Part shown: piece after piece, positions 25,051 through 33,191 of the stretch
Layout: every line of letters begins with the position of its first letter
Numbering within the stretch: position 1 is the stretch's first letter
Source: Nocardioides oleivorans
Lineage (GTDB): Bacteria; Actinomycetota; Actinomycetes; Propionibacteriales; Nocardioidaceae
NCBI RefSeq assembly: GCF_004137255.1
Contig: NZ_SDWT01000001.1
Location: 2,914,001-2,978,000 of the forward strand
Reading direction: 5' to 3'
DNA: 64,000 bases
Translations under genes and position numbers: made by a program
Notes under the pieces: generated by a model
What the model saw: only the letters and a program-made list of their open reading frames with translations
Databases searched by the model: none
What the model was told of the DNA's origin: nothing

Positions 25051-25824
25051 GTGCGCGTCAGGAAGCTGGAGCGGAAGCGCGGGTGGGCCTTCACCGTCGC
25101 CGCGAGCATCCTCAAGCCGACGCTGCTGTCCGCCACCTCGCGCACCTGGATCGACGGCGAGAAGATCCCGGCCAGCGGCGGCTGCATCGTCGCCATCAAC
25201 CACATCTCCCACGTCGACCCGCTGCTGTCGGCGCACTTCGTCTACGACCACGGCCGGCTGCCGCGCTACCTCGCGAAGTCGGGCCTGTTCTCCAACAAGT
25301 ACCTCGGCGGGTTCCTCACGTCGGCCGGCCAGATCCCGGTCGAGCGGCTGAGCCGCAACGCGGTCGGTGCGTACGACGCCGCGGTGCGCGCGATCGGCGA
25401 GGGCGAGTGCATCGTGATCTATCCCGAGGGCACGCTGACCCGCGACCCCGACCTCTGGCCGATGAGGGGCAAGACCGGCGCCGCCCGGATCGCCCTCGCC
25501 ACCGGCTGCCCGGTGATCCCCGTCGGACAGTGGGGTGCGCAGGAGGTGCTGCCGCCCTACACGAAGACGCCGCACCTGGTGCCGCGCAAGAACATCGTGA
25601 TGAAGGCCGGTGACCCGGTCGACCTGGCCGACCTGGTGGCCGCGGAGCAGTCCGCGGAGGTCACGGCCGAGGCGACCGACCGGATCATGGCCGCCATCAC
25701 CACGCTCGTCGAGGACGTGCGCGGCGGTACGGCACCGGCCGAGCGGTTCGACACCCGGGCGAGTGGCCAGCGCGAGACGGGCAACCCCCACGACCAGACC
25801 AGGAAGAGGAAGGGCAGTCGATGA
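25051..25824 (+). CDS. plsC: 1-acyl-sn-glycerol-3-phosphate acyltransferase
   Basis: 257 residues. The acyltransferase motifs are all present: NHISHVDPLL (HX4D), YPEGTLTRD (EGT), and LATGCPVIPVG. It makes phosphatidic acid at the inner membrane face. Starts at GTG after GGGAGG. The stop overlaps the gpsA start (ATGA), joining two consecutive activities of glycerophospholipid synthesis. Confidence 0.94.
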   Translation: MRVRKLERKRGWAFTVAASILKPTLLSATSRTWIDGEKIPASGGCIVAINHISHVDPLLSAHFVYDHGRLPRYLAKSGLFSNKYLGGFLTSAGQIPVERLSRNAVGAYDAAVRAIGEGECIVIYPEGTLTRDPDLWPMRGKTGAARIALATGCPVIPVGQWGAQEVLPPYTKTPHLVPRKNIVMKAGDPVDLADLVAAEQSAEVTAEATDRIMAAITTLVEDVRGGTAPAERFDTRASGQRETGNPHDQTRKRKGSR

Positions 25825-26822
25825 CCAAGGTCGCTGTGTTCAGTGCCGGATCGTGGGGCACCGCCTTCTCGTTGGTGCTCGCCGACGCCGGCAACGACGT
25901 GGCCCTCTGGGCGCGCCGCGACGACGTCGTCGAGGCGGTCAACGACCGCCGTGAGAACACCGACTACCTGCCCGGCATCGAGCTGCCGCCCTCGATCAGC
26001 GCGTCGACCGACCCCGAGCAGGTCGCGGCCGACGCGGACGTCGTCGTCCTCACCGTGCCGTCGCAGAGCCTGCGGGAGAACCTCACCGCCTGGGCGCCGA
26101 TCATCCCGGAGAAGGCCACGATGGTCTCGCTGATGAAGGGCGTCGAGCTCGGCTCCCTCATGCGGATGAGCGAGGTGATCCAGGAGGTCACCGACGCATC
26201 CGCCGACCGCATCGCCGTCGTCAGCGGACCCAACCTGGCGCGCGAGATCGCCCGTCGCGAGCCTGCCGCGTCCGTCGTCGCGTGCGTCGACGAGGACCGG
26301 GCCAAGCAGCTCCAGGCCATCACCCACGGTCCGTCGTTCCGGCCGTACACCTCAGTCGACGTGCTCGGCTGCGAGATCGGTGGTGCCTACAAGAACGTCG
26401 TCGGCCTCGCGGTCGGCATGGCGGTCGGCCTCGGCTTCGGCGACAACACCACGGCGTCCGTGATCACCCGCGGCCTCGCCGAGACCGCCCGGCTCGCGAT
26501 GGCGCAGGGCGCGAACCCGCTCACCCTCATGGGCCTGGCCGGGCTGGGCGACCTGGTCGCCACCTGCTCCTCGCCGCTCTCGCGCAACCGCACCTTCGGC
26601 GAGCGCCTGGGCCAGGGCATGACCACCGAGGAGATCTACGCCTCCACCAGTCAGGTCGCCGAGGGCGCCAAGTCCTGCAAGTCCCTCCTCGCCCTCGCCG
26701 AGCGCGAGGGCGTCGACGCCCCAATCGCGCAGGCGGTCGACGCCGTCGTCGACGGCAAGATGACCGCCCTCGACATGGTGAACTCCTTCATCGCCCGCGA
26801 CACGAAGGCCGAGACGGACTGA
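25821..26822 (+). CDS. gpsA: Glycerol-3-phosphate dehydrogenase [NAD(P)+]
   Basis: 333 residues, full length. The dinucleotide-binding loop is FSAGSWGTAFS, where a Ser stands in place of the usual first Gly (GAGSWGTA); SGPNLAREI and GAYKNVVGLAVGM (catalytic Lys) are present, as is TTASVITRGLAE. It reduces dihydroxyacetone phosphate to sn-glycerol 3-phosphate. It is coupled to plsC by a 4-base overlap. Confidence 0.97.
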   Translation: MTKVAVFSAGSWGTAFSLVLADAGNDVALWARRDDVVEAVNDRRENTDYLPGIELPPSISASTDPEQVAADADVVVLTVPSQSLRENLTAWAPIIPEKATMVSLMKGVELGSLMRMSEVIQEVTDASADRIAVVSGPNLAREIARREPAASVVACVDEDRAKQLQAITHGPSFRPYTSVDVLGCEIGGAYKNVVGLAVGMAVGLGFGDNTTASVITRGLAETARLAMAQGANPLTLMGLAGLGDLVATCSSPLSRNRTFGERLGQGMTTEEIYASTSQVAEGAKSCKSLLALAEREGVDAPIAQAVDAVVDGKMTALDMVNSFIARDTKAETD

Positions 26823-26837
26823 TCCCACCTCGGACTA

Positions 26838-26865
26838 CCGGGAGGAGTCAGCCGGGAGGAGTCAG
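26838..26865. repeat. 14-bp tandem duplication at the end of the Cys/Met enzyme gene
   Basis: CCGGGAGGAGTCAG occurs twice in a row (26838-26851 and 26852-26865). The second copy contains the stop codon (TCA on this strand, 26862-26864) of the leftward gene. Confidence 0.85.
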
Positions 26866-27950
26866 CCCACGCACCCGTCCAGGGCGGCGCGGAGGTCCTC
26901 CCAGAGGTCGTCGACGTCCTCGATGCCGACCGAGAGGCGCACGAGGCCGTCCGGGATCGTGGCCGCCTCGGCCTTCCAACGCCGCCGGCGCTCGAGGCTC
27001 GACTCGACGCCGCCGAGCGAGGTCGCGTGGATCCAGAGCCGGGTCTTGCGGCTGAGCAGGTCGGCCGCCATCTCGCCCTGGGCGAGCACGATGCTGACGA
27101 TGCCGCCGAACCCCGGGTAGCGGACCTCCGACAGCGCGGGGTGCTCGGCGAGGCGGCGTACGAGCTCCTGAGCGTTGGCCTGCGAGCGCTCGACGCGCAG
27201 GTGGAGCGTGCGCAGCCCGCGCAGCGTCAGCCAGGCCTCGAACGGCCCGGGGATGGCGCCGAGCAGGTCGCGGCGCCCCTTGAGCACGCCGTAGAGGTCG
27301 TCGTCGCGGGTGACGATCGCGCCCATCTGCACGTCGGAGTGGCCGGCGAGGTACTTCGTCGCGGAGTGCACCACGATGTCGACGTCGTCCTCGAGCGGGC
27401 GCTGGAGCAGGGGAGTGGCGAACGTGTTGTCGACGACGACGTAGGCACCTGCCTCGTGGGCGGCCGCGGTGATCGTGGGGATGTCGGCCACCTCGAGCGC
27501 TGGGTTGGTCGGGGACTCCAGCCAGACCAGGGCGGCGTCCGCACAGGCCGCGACGACCGCCTCGGTGTCGGTGATGTCCACCAGCACGGCCTTCAGGCGA
27601 CCACGGGCCTCGAGGTCGGCGAGCTGCATGACGGTGCCGGTGTAGGCGTGCTTGGGCGCGACGACCGTGCCGTCCGTGCCGACCAGGTCGAGCACGGTCG
27701 CGACGGCGGCGAGGCCGGAGGCGAAGGTGAGGCAGCGCCCGCCCTCGAGCTGGCCGAGGGCGTCCTCCAGGGCGGTCCAGGTGGGGTTGCCGTAGCGGCC
27801 GTACTCCACCTCGCCGCCGGCGACGTAGGTCGCGGCCATCGTGATCGGCGTGTTGAGCGGTGCGTCGGGCACCTTGTCGGGGCGTCCGGCCGTCACGGCC
27901 AACGTGGAGAGGGCCGGCGTGCTGGGCTTGCGGGGTGAGTCTTCAGCCAT
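26862..27950 (-). CDS. Cystathionine gamma-lyase/synthase-type PLP enzyme
   Basis: 362 residues of the Cys/Met metabolism PLP family. The PLP-binding part has LTFASGLAAVATVL, and the Schiff-base Lys is in VVHSATKYLAGHSD near residue 198. The family includes cystathionine gamma-synthase, gamma-lyase and O-acetylhomoserine sulfhydrylases; the closest guess is cystathionine gamma-lyase. The start follows TACGCT by 7 bases (leaderless), and the gap to the divergent ddl is only 32 bases. It converges on gpsA. Confidence 0.88.
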   Translation of the reverse strand: MAEDSPRKPSTPALSTLAVTAGRPDKVPDAPLNTPITMAATYVAGGEVEYGRYGNPTWTALEDALGQLEGGRCLTFASGLAAVATVLDLVGTDGTVVAPKHAYTGTVMQLADLEARGRLKAVLVDITDTEAVVAACADAALVWLESPTNPALEVADIPTITAAAHEAGAYVVVDNTFATPLLQRPLEDDVDIVVHSATKYLAGHSDVQMGAIVTRDDDLYGVLKGRRDLLGAIPGPFEAWLTLRGLRTLHLRVERSQANAQELVRRLAEHPALSEVRYPGFGGIVSIVLAQGEMAADLLSRKTRLWIHATSLGGVESSLERRRRWKAEAATIPDGLVRLSVGIEDVDDLWEDLRAALDGCVG

Positions 27951-27957
27951 GGGCGCC

Positions 27958-27975
27958 AGCGTAGGTGGATAGGGT
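27958..27975. promoter_or_regulatory. Two back-to-back -10 boxes in a 32-bp divergent gap
   Basis: Leftward TACGCT (27963-27958) stands 7 bases from the Cys/Met enzyme ATG; rightward TAGGGT (27970-27975) stands 7 bases from the ddl ATG. Only 6 bases separate the two boxes, and any -35 elements must lie within the opposite gene. Neither start has a Shine-Dalgarno. Confidence 0.65.
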
Positions 27976-27982
27976 CGTGCCG

Positions 27983-29128
27983 ATGAACGAGACCTCTGCC
28001 GACAAGACTCCCGACCAGCCCGGGCGCAAGCCCCGCGTCGCCGTCGTGTTCGGCGGTCGGTCCTCCGAGCACGGCATCTCCTGCGTCACGGCGGGCAGCG
28101 TGCTCGCGGCCATCGACCGCGAGGCGTACGACGTCGTCCCGGTCGGCATCGCCACCGACGGCCGCTGGGTCCTCGAGGCCGACGAGCCGTCGCGCCTCGC
28201 GATCCGTGGCAGCGAGCTCCCGGAGGTCGACGCCGGGCGGTCGCCCGTCGCGCTGATGGGCGCGACCACCGGCACCGACCTCGTCGTCACCGAGCCGACC
28301 AGCGTCCCCTCCGTCATCGGCGAGGTCGACGTGGTCTTCCCGCTCCTCCACGGCCCGTGGGGGGAGGACGGCACCCTGCAGGGGATGCTCGAGATGGCGG
28401 CCGTGCGCTACGTCGGCTCCGGCGTCCTCGCCTCGGCCGTCGGCATGGACAAAGCCTTCATGAAGGTCGTCCTCGAGTCGGCCGGCCTCCCGGTGACGCC
28501 CGGCATCGTCGTCACCCGCACCGAGCTGGCGCAGGACCCGGTCGGCGTACGGTCGCGGGTCGAGGAGCTCGGCTTCCCCTCCTTCGTGAAGCCCGCCCGC
28601 GCCGGCTCGAGCATGGGCATCAGCAAGGTCCACGACGCCTCCGAGATCACCGACGCGCTCGAGGAGGCGTTCGGCCACGACCCGAAGGTGCTCGTCGAGC
28701 AGTCGATGGAGGGCGCGCGCGAGGTCGAGTGCGGCGTGCTCGGCACCCTCGAGGGCCCGGCCGAGACGTCACGCCCGGGGGAGGTGCGCACCGGGGGCGA
28801 CCACGAGTTCTACGACTTCGAGGCGAAGTACCTCGCCGACCAGCACACCGAGATCGACATCCCCGCCGACCTGCCGGCCGGGACCGAGCAGGAGCTCCGC
28901 GCGATGGCCGTGCGGGCGTTCGAGGCGCTCTCGTGCGAGGGCCTCGCACGCGTCGACTTCTTCGTGATGCCCGACGGCGCGCTGGTGATCAACGAGCTCA
29001 ACACGATGCCGGGCTTCACCCCGACGTCGATGTATCCCCAGATGTGGGCGGCCACCGGGATGTCGTACCCGCAGCTCGTCGACCGGCTGCTGCAGCTCGC
29101 GCTCCGTCGCGACACCGGCCTGCGCTGA
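27983..29128 (+). CDS. ddl: D-alanine--D-alanine ligase
   Basis: 381 residues, the long actinobacterial form. The ATP-grasp motifs are VFGGRSSEHGIS, PLLHGPWGEDGT, FVKPARAGSSMGI, EVECGVLG and INELNTMPGFT. It joins two D-Ala for peptidoglycan precursors in the cytoplasm. ATG 27983 is chosen because it follows TAGGGT by 7 bases; an in-frame GTG at 27965 lies inside the promoter. Confidence 0.96.
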   Translation: MNETSADKTPDQPGRKPRVAVVFGGRSSEHGISCVTAGSVLAAIDREAYDVVPVGIATDGRWVLEADEPSRLAIRGSELPEVDAGRSPVALMGATTGTDLVVTEPTSVPSVIGEVDVVFPLLHGPWGEDGTLQGMLEMAAVRYVGSGVLASAVGMDKAFMKVVLESAGLPVTPGIVVTRTELAQDPVGVRSRVEELGFPSFVKPARAGSSMGISKVHDASEITDALEEAFGHDPKVLVEQSMEGAREVECGVLGTLEGPAETSRPGEVRTGGDHEFYDFEAKYLADQHTEIDIPADLPAGTEQELRAMAVRAFEALSCEGLARVDFFVMPDGALVINELNTMPGFTPTSMYPQMWAATGMSYPQLVDRLLQLALRRDTGLR

Positions 29129-29150
29129 GCCGCCGGACCGGCCCGCGCGC

Positions 29151-29197
29151 CTCAGAGTGACTCAGAGTGCCTCAGAGTGACTCAGAGTGCCTCAGAG
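29151..29197. repeat. 10-bp tandem repeat array (about 4.7 copies)
   Basis: CTCAGAGTGA and CTCAGAGTGC alternate in units of 10 bases, ending in a partial CTCAGAG. The last unit holds the stop codon (TCA, 29192-29194) of the leftward DUF3515 gene, so the array lies between two converging genes. Confidence 0.9.
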
Positions 29198-29722
29198 GCA
29201 GGAGAGGCCCTCGCCGAGGTGCTCCTTGAGCACCGGCGCGAGCTCGGCGAGCGCACGGTCGATGCCCTCGCCGCGGTAGTCCGAGGGGACGTCGACCTCG
29301 ACGTAGGGCGCGAGGCTCAGCGCGATCGGCGTCGCGTCCTCGCCCTGGTGGGTGAGCTGGTCGTTGGGGACGTACCACCCGACGCCCCTGATGATGTTGC
29401 ACTCGGCCGTCGGCTCGTAGTCGGACGGCTGCGGCACGCCGCAGGAGAGGACGTACGCCGGATCGCCCCACGCCGCCCCCAGCGCGCCGGCGGGCTCGAC
29501 GTCGACCCGGTCCTCACCGGCGAGGGTGCCGGGGAGGTCGGCGACGAGCGCCTCGCACGACGCGCGGTCGGCGGAGGAGAGGTCGGGGTCGTCGATCTCG
29601 ACGGGGCCGCTGCTGCACGCGGCGAGCGCCGGGACGAGGAGCACGCCGGCGGCGAGGCGCCTGCCCCGGCACGCGACGACGCCCCGGTCCCTGGAGGGGC
29701 CGGGGCGTCGTCGTCGGTGCAC
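29192..29722 (-). CDS. DUF3515 family lipoprotein
   Basis: 176 residues. A basic N-terminus and hydrophobic core end in the lipobox LAACSS. The mature part has CEALVADLP, then AWGDPAYVLSCGVPQP, and matches the actinobacterial DUF3515 family, often encoded between ddl and thiL. The function is unknown. GTG 29722 is the only start that supplies a proper signal peptide, yet the terminator of the upstream Lrp-type gene lies inside its first codons. No Shine-Dalgarno is seen. Confidence 0.8.
   Translation of the reverse strand: MHRRRRPGPSRDRGVVACRGRRLAAGVLLVPALAACSSGPVEIDDPDLSSADRASCEALVADLPGTLAGEDRVDVEPAGALGAAWGDPAYVLSCGVPQPSDYEPTAECNIIRGVGWYVPNDQLTHQGEDATPIALSLAPYVEVDVPSDYRGEGIDRALAELAPVLKEHLGEGLSCL
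29674..29713 (-). terminator. Strong hairpin, probable terminator of the Lrp-type gene, inside the DUF3515 start
   Basis: A 14-bp perfect stem: CGACGACGCCCCGG (29674-29687) and CCGGGGCGTCGTCG (29700-29713), with a 12-base loop. It starts 14 bases past the Lrp-type stop and overlaps codons 4-17 of the DUF3515 gene on the same strand. Confidence 0.7.
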
Positions 29723-29727
29723 GTGGA

Positions 29728-29964
29728 TCAGATGTGGACGACCGGGCAGGTCAGCGTGCGGGTGATGCCGTCGAGGTTCTGGACCTTCGACACGACGAGC
29801 TTGCCGAGCTCGTCGACGTTCTTGGCCTCCGCGCGGACGATCACGTCGTAGGGACCGGTCACGTCCTCAGCGAGCGTGACGCCGTTGACCTGGGCGATCT
29901 CGCGGGCGACCTCGGCGGCCTTGCCGACGTCGGTCTGGATCAGGATGTAGGCCTGGACGACCAT
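29728..29964 (-). CDS. Lrp/AsnC ligand-binding (RAM) domain protein without an HTH
   Basis: 78 residues. Only the alphabeta RAM domain of Lrp/AsnC regulators is present (QAYILIQTDVGKAAEVA, GPYDVIVRAEA, ITRTLTCPVVHI); there is no DNA-binding domain. Such stand-alone proteins form oligomers and bind amino acids. GAGGAG precedes the ATG. It is divergent from thiL with 117 bases between. Confidence 0.88.
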   Translation of the reverse strand: MVVQAYILIQTDVGKAAEVAREIAQVNGVTLAEDVTGPYDVIVRAEAKNVDELGKLVVSKVQNLDGITRTLTCPVVHI

Positions 29965-30081
29965 CGTGGACTCCTCGGTCTCGTTCAACGGGTGTGACCG
30001 GCACAACCTACCGCGCGACGCGTCCGACCCGACAGGGGCCGGGTGACAGTGGTCACCGGCCCGGTCTGGTGGGATGGGGAC

Positions 30082-31044
30082 ATGGCTCTCGACGCGGACG
30101 CAACCCTCGGTGAGGCGGGCGAGTTCGGCCTCATCTCGCAGCTCGTCGCCCAGCTCGGCGAGGCCCTCACCGACGACGAGCACGTGCTCGTCGGGCCCGG
30201 CGACGACGCCGCGGTGCTGCGCGTGAAGCACGGCCACGTGGTCGTCTCGACCGACCTCATGGTCGAGGGCCGGCACTTCCGCCGCGACTGGGCCAGCGCC
30301 GAGGACGTGGGGCACCGGGCGGCCGCGCAGAACCTGTCCGACATCAACGCCATGGGCGGCACCGCGCGTCACCTGACCATCGGTCTCGCCGCGCCGGCAG
30401 ACCTGCCCGTGCAGTGGGCGCTCGACTTCGCCCGCGGCTTCGCGCAGGAGTGCGCGAGCGTCGGCGCGACGGTCGTCGGCGGCGACACCACGCGCGCCGA
30501 CGAGATCGTGATCGCGGTGACCGTCCTCGGCGAGTGCACCGTCTCACCGGTGCTCCGCTCCGGTGCGCGGCCCGGCGACGTGCTCGCCCTCACGGGGCGC
30601 CAGGGTTGGGCCGCCGGAGGCCTGGCCGTCCTCGGACGCGGGTTCCGCTCCCCGCGGGTGCTCGTCGAGGCCTACCGCCGACCGGAGCCGCCGTACGCCG
30701 CGGGCAAGGAGGCCGCCGAGGCCGGGGCGACCTCCCTCATCGACGTCTCCGACGGCCTGCTCGCCGAGGCCGCGCACCTCGCGGAGGCCAGCGGCGTCGC
30801 GATCGACGTGCGCCGCGACGCCTTCGACGTCCCCGAGCCGCTCGTGGCGGTGGGTGCTGCGCTCGGTGCCGACCCGATGCAGTTCATCCTGGGCGGGGGA
30901 GACGACCACGCCCTCCTCGCGACCTTCCCCGACACCGCGTCCGTGCCCGCGGGGTGGCAGGTGGTCGGCGAGGTGCGCGACGGCGAGGGCGTCACCGTCG
31001 ACGGGAGCGAGTACGACGGCCCCACCGGCTGGACGCACTTCTGA
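30082..31044 (+). CDS. thiL: Thiamine-monophosphate kinase
   Basis: 320 residues. Motifs of the ThiL/PurM fold: GPGDDAAVL, STDLMVEGRHF, NLSDINAMGG, GGDTTRADE and LIDVSDGLLAEAAHL. It phosphorylates thiamine phosphate to thiamine pyrophosphate. ATG 30082 follows TGGGAT by 6 bases and has no Shine-Dalgarno (leaderless type). Confidence 0.96.
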   Translation: MALDADATLGEAGEFGLISQLVAQLGEALTDDEHVLVGPGDDAAVLRVKHGHVVVSTDLMVEGRHFRRDWASAEDVGHRAAAQNLSDINAMGGTARHLTIGLAAPADLPVQWALDFARGFAQECASVGATVVGGDTTRADEIVIAVTVLGECTVSPVLRSGARPGDVLALTGRQGWAAGGLAVLGRGFRSPRVLVEAYRRPEPPYAAGKEAAEAGATSLIDVSDGLLAEAAHLAEASGVAIDVRRDAFDVPEPLVAVGAALGADPMQFILGGGDDHALLATFPDTASVPAGWQVVGEVRDGEGVTVDGSEYDGPTGWTHF

Positions 31045-31065
31045 CACGACGTCCGGGGACGACGA

Positions 31066-31093
31066 AGCCCCCGCCACATCAGTGACGGGGGCT
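31066..31093. terminator. Bidirectional terminator between thiL and rpmB
   Basis: AGCCCCCG (31066-31073) pairs with CGGGGGCT (31086-31093) around a 12-base loop, between two convergent stops. Confidence 0.65.
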
Positions 31094-31114
31094 CTCGACG
31101 AGTGTCTGGTCAGG

Positions 31115-31300
31115 TCAGCGGGAGACCTTGCCGGCCTTGAGGCAGCCGGTGCAGACGTTGAGGCGCTTGGGCGTGCCGTTCACGGTCGCCCGGACGCGCT
31201 GGATGTTGGGGTTGAAGCGACGCTTCGTGATCTTGCGCGACCAGGGACGGTTGTTTCCGAAGCCCGGCTTCTTGGCGCAGATGTCGCAGACGGCAGCCAC
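31115..31300 (-). CDS. rpmB: 50S ribosomal protein L28
   Basis: 61 residues, the zinc-binding form with two CxxC pairs (CDICAKKPGFGNN and CTGCLKAGK). It starts at the ATG at 31300. L28 is a component of the large ribosomal subunit. It stands alone, divergent from the FakA-like gene. Confidence 0.97.
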   Translation of the reverse strand: MAAVCDICAKKPGFGNNRPWSRKITKRRFNPNIQRVRATVNGTPKRLNVCTGCLKAGKVSR

Positions 31301-31432
31301 CGTGCACTCCGATCCGTTCGAGGTTGATGTGTCAGGGAGCCCTCACCGCAGGAAGCGGCAGAAGGCAACCGCGCAAGAGTAGCCGAGGACCGGCGGTGGG
31401 ATGAAATCGCAGCCCGGTCGGACCTTCCCACT

Positions 31433-31438
31433 ACCCTG
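31433..31438 (+). promoter_or_regulatory. Predicted -10 (TACCCT) of the FakA-like gene
   Basis: TACCCT in the 186-base gap between rpmB and the FakA-like start, 48 bases upstream of the ATG at 31487. No clear -35. The remainder of the gap holds nothing else I can support. Confidence 0.35.
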
Positions 31439-31486
31439 TGGCGCGCACCACAACGTCGTACATCAACCCGGGAGAGCACCGACTCG

Positions 31487-33175
31487 ATGGAGCCAGTCAC
31501 CCACGGCATCACGCTCGACGGCGTCGCCCGGTTCGTCGACATCGCGACCGACGCGCTGTCCTCGGCGCGCGAGGAGATCGACGCCCTCAACGTCTATCCC
31601 GTGCCCGACGGCGACACCGGCACCAACATGTTCCTCACCGTCTCGGCCGCCCGCGACGAGCTCCGGGCGGCCCGCGCCGCCGACCCCGACCTCACTCTCG
31701 AGGAGGGCATGGCGCTCCTGGCGCGGGCCGCTCTGATGGGGGCCCGGGGCAACTCCGGCGTCATCCTCAGCCAGATGCTGCGGGCCTACGTCACCCACCT
31801 CGCGGGGGCCGACGGCCACGACCCGCGTGCGCGGACGATCGCCGCGGCGATGTCGTCGGCCACCGACGCCAGCTATGCCGCGGTCGGCACCCCCGTGGAG
31901 GGGACCATCCTCACCGTCGCGCGTGCCGCCTCGGACGCCGCGCTCGGCGCCTCGGAGGAGGAGGGGGCCCGCGCCCGCGACGTCTTCAAGGCGGCCGCCG
32001 CTGCAGCCCGCGCCGCCCTCGCCCGTACGCCGGAGCAGCTCCCCGTGCTGGCCCGGGCGGGGGTCGTCGACGCCGGGGGCCGCGGCCTGACGATCGTGCT
32101 CGACGCGGTGGAGACCACGGCGACCGGTCGCCGACCGTCCCCGTGGAGCGCCCCCATCGGCACCCACCACATCCCCGTGTCCGTCCCCGTGTCCGGGTCC
32201 GACCCCGCGCACGACGGTGCGGGGGAGGGCGACCACCTCACGGAGGACGGCCCGGGCTACGAGGTGATGTACCTCCTCGACGTCGCCCCCGAGCAGGAGG
32301 GCGACGCGATCGCCCCGCTGCGGGCCACGCTCGCCGCACTCGGCGACAGCCTCGTCGTGGTCGGGGGCGACGGCCTCTGGAACGTCCACGTCCATGTCGA
32401 CGACGTCGGTGCCGCGATCGAGGCGGGCATCACCGCCGGTCGGCCGCACCGGATCCGGGTCACGCACTTCGCCGACCAGGTCGCCGGCTCGCGGCAGCGG
32501 CCCTCCACGCGCACCGGTCGCAAGGTCGTGGCCGTCGCCGCAGGTCCGGGCCTCGCTGAGCTCTTCGAGTCGGTGGGCGCGGTGGTCGTGCTCGGCGGCC
32601 CGGGCCAGCGTCCCTCGACCGGCCAGCTGCTCGAGGCCATCACGGCCTGCGGTGCGGCGGAGGTCGTCGTGCTCCCCAACGACGGCGACTCGGTCCGCGC
32701 GGCGGAGATCGCCGCCCGCACCGCCGAGGCCGAGCTCGACGTCAAGGTCGAGGTCATCCCGACCTCGGCGCAGGTGCTCGGGCTCGCCGCCATCTCGGTC
32801 CACGAGCCGGGGCGGGCCTTCGACGCCGACGTGCGTGAGATGACCGCGACGGCGCGCCACGCCCGCCACGGTGCGGTCACGATCGCCGCGCGCCGGGCGA
32901 TCACGATGGCAGGTCCCTGCGAGCCGGGCGACGCGCTCGGCGTCATCGCGGGCGACTTCGCGGTGGTGGGCTCCGACCTCGAGGCGGTGGCCACCGAGGT
33001 CCTCGAGCGCCTGCTCGCAGGAGGCGGTGAGCTGGTCACGATCGTGTCCGGCGAGGACGGGGTCGAGCTCGCCGAGGCCGTCGCCGCCCACGTCGAGGAC
33101 CGGCACCCCACCGTCGACGTCGCCGTCCACGACGGGGGGCAACCGCGCTACCCGCTGCTCGTCAGCGTCGAGTGA
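31487..33175 (+). CDS. DAK2-domain fatty acid kinase FakA-like protein
   Basis: 562 residues. The N-terminal DAK2 domain has LNVYPVPDGDTGTNMFLT and GARGNSGVILSQ (Mg-ATP site); the C-terminal half (from about residue 250) is the DegV/FakB-binding region of this family (VIEXG-type beta-alpha repeats, VVVLPNDGDSVRAAE). In Firmicutes FakA phosphorylates fatty acids held by FakB (DegV); no degV gene is in this window. GGGAGA precedes the ATG. It lies 16 bases upstream of recG. Confidence 0.9.
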   Translation: MEPVTHGITLDGVARFVDIATDALSSAREEIDALNVYPVPDGDTGTNMFLTVSAARDELRAARAADPDLTLEEGMALLARAALMGARGNSGVILSQMLRAYVTHLAGADGHDPRARTIAAAMSSATDASYAAVGTPVEGTILTVARAASDAALGASEEEGARARDVFKAAAAAARAALARTPEQLPVLARAGVVDAGGRGLTIVLDAVETTATGRRPSPWSAPIGTHHIPVSVPVSGSDPAHDGAGEGDHLTEDGPGYEVMYLLDVAPEQEGDAIAPLRATLAALGDSLVVVGGDGLWNVHVHVDDVGAAIEAGITAGRPHRIRVTHFADQVAGSRQRPSTRTGRKVVAVAAGPGLAELFESVGAVVVLGGPGQRPSTGQLLEAITACGAAEVVVLPNDGDSVRAAEIAARTAEAELDVKVEVIPTSAQVLGLAAISVHEPGRAFDADVREMTATARHARHGAVTIAARRAITMAGPCEPGDALGVIAGDFAVVGSDLEAVATEVLERLLAGGGELVTIVSGEDGVELAEAVAAHVEDRHPTVDVAVHDGGQPRYPLLVSVE

Positions 33176-33191
33176 GCGGCAGGATTGGACC

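Noticed and set aside
29151..29197. The 10-bp array as a CRISPR remnant
   Set aside because: Units are adjacent with no spacers and far too short.
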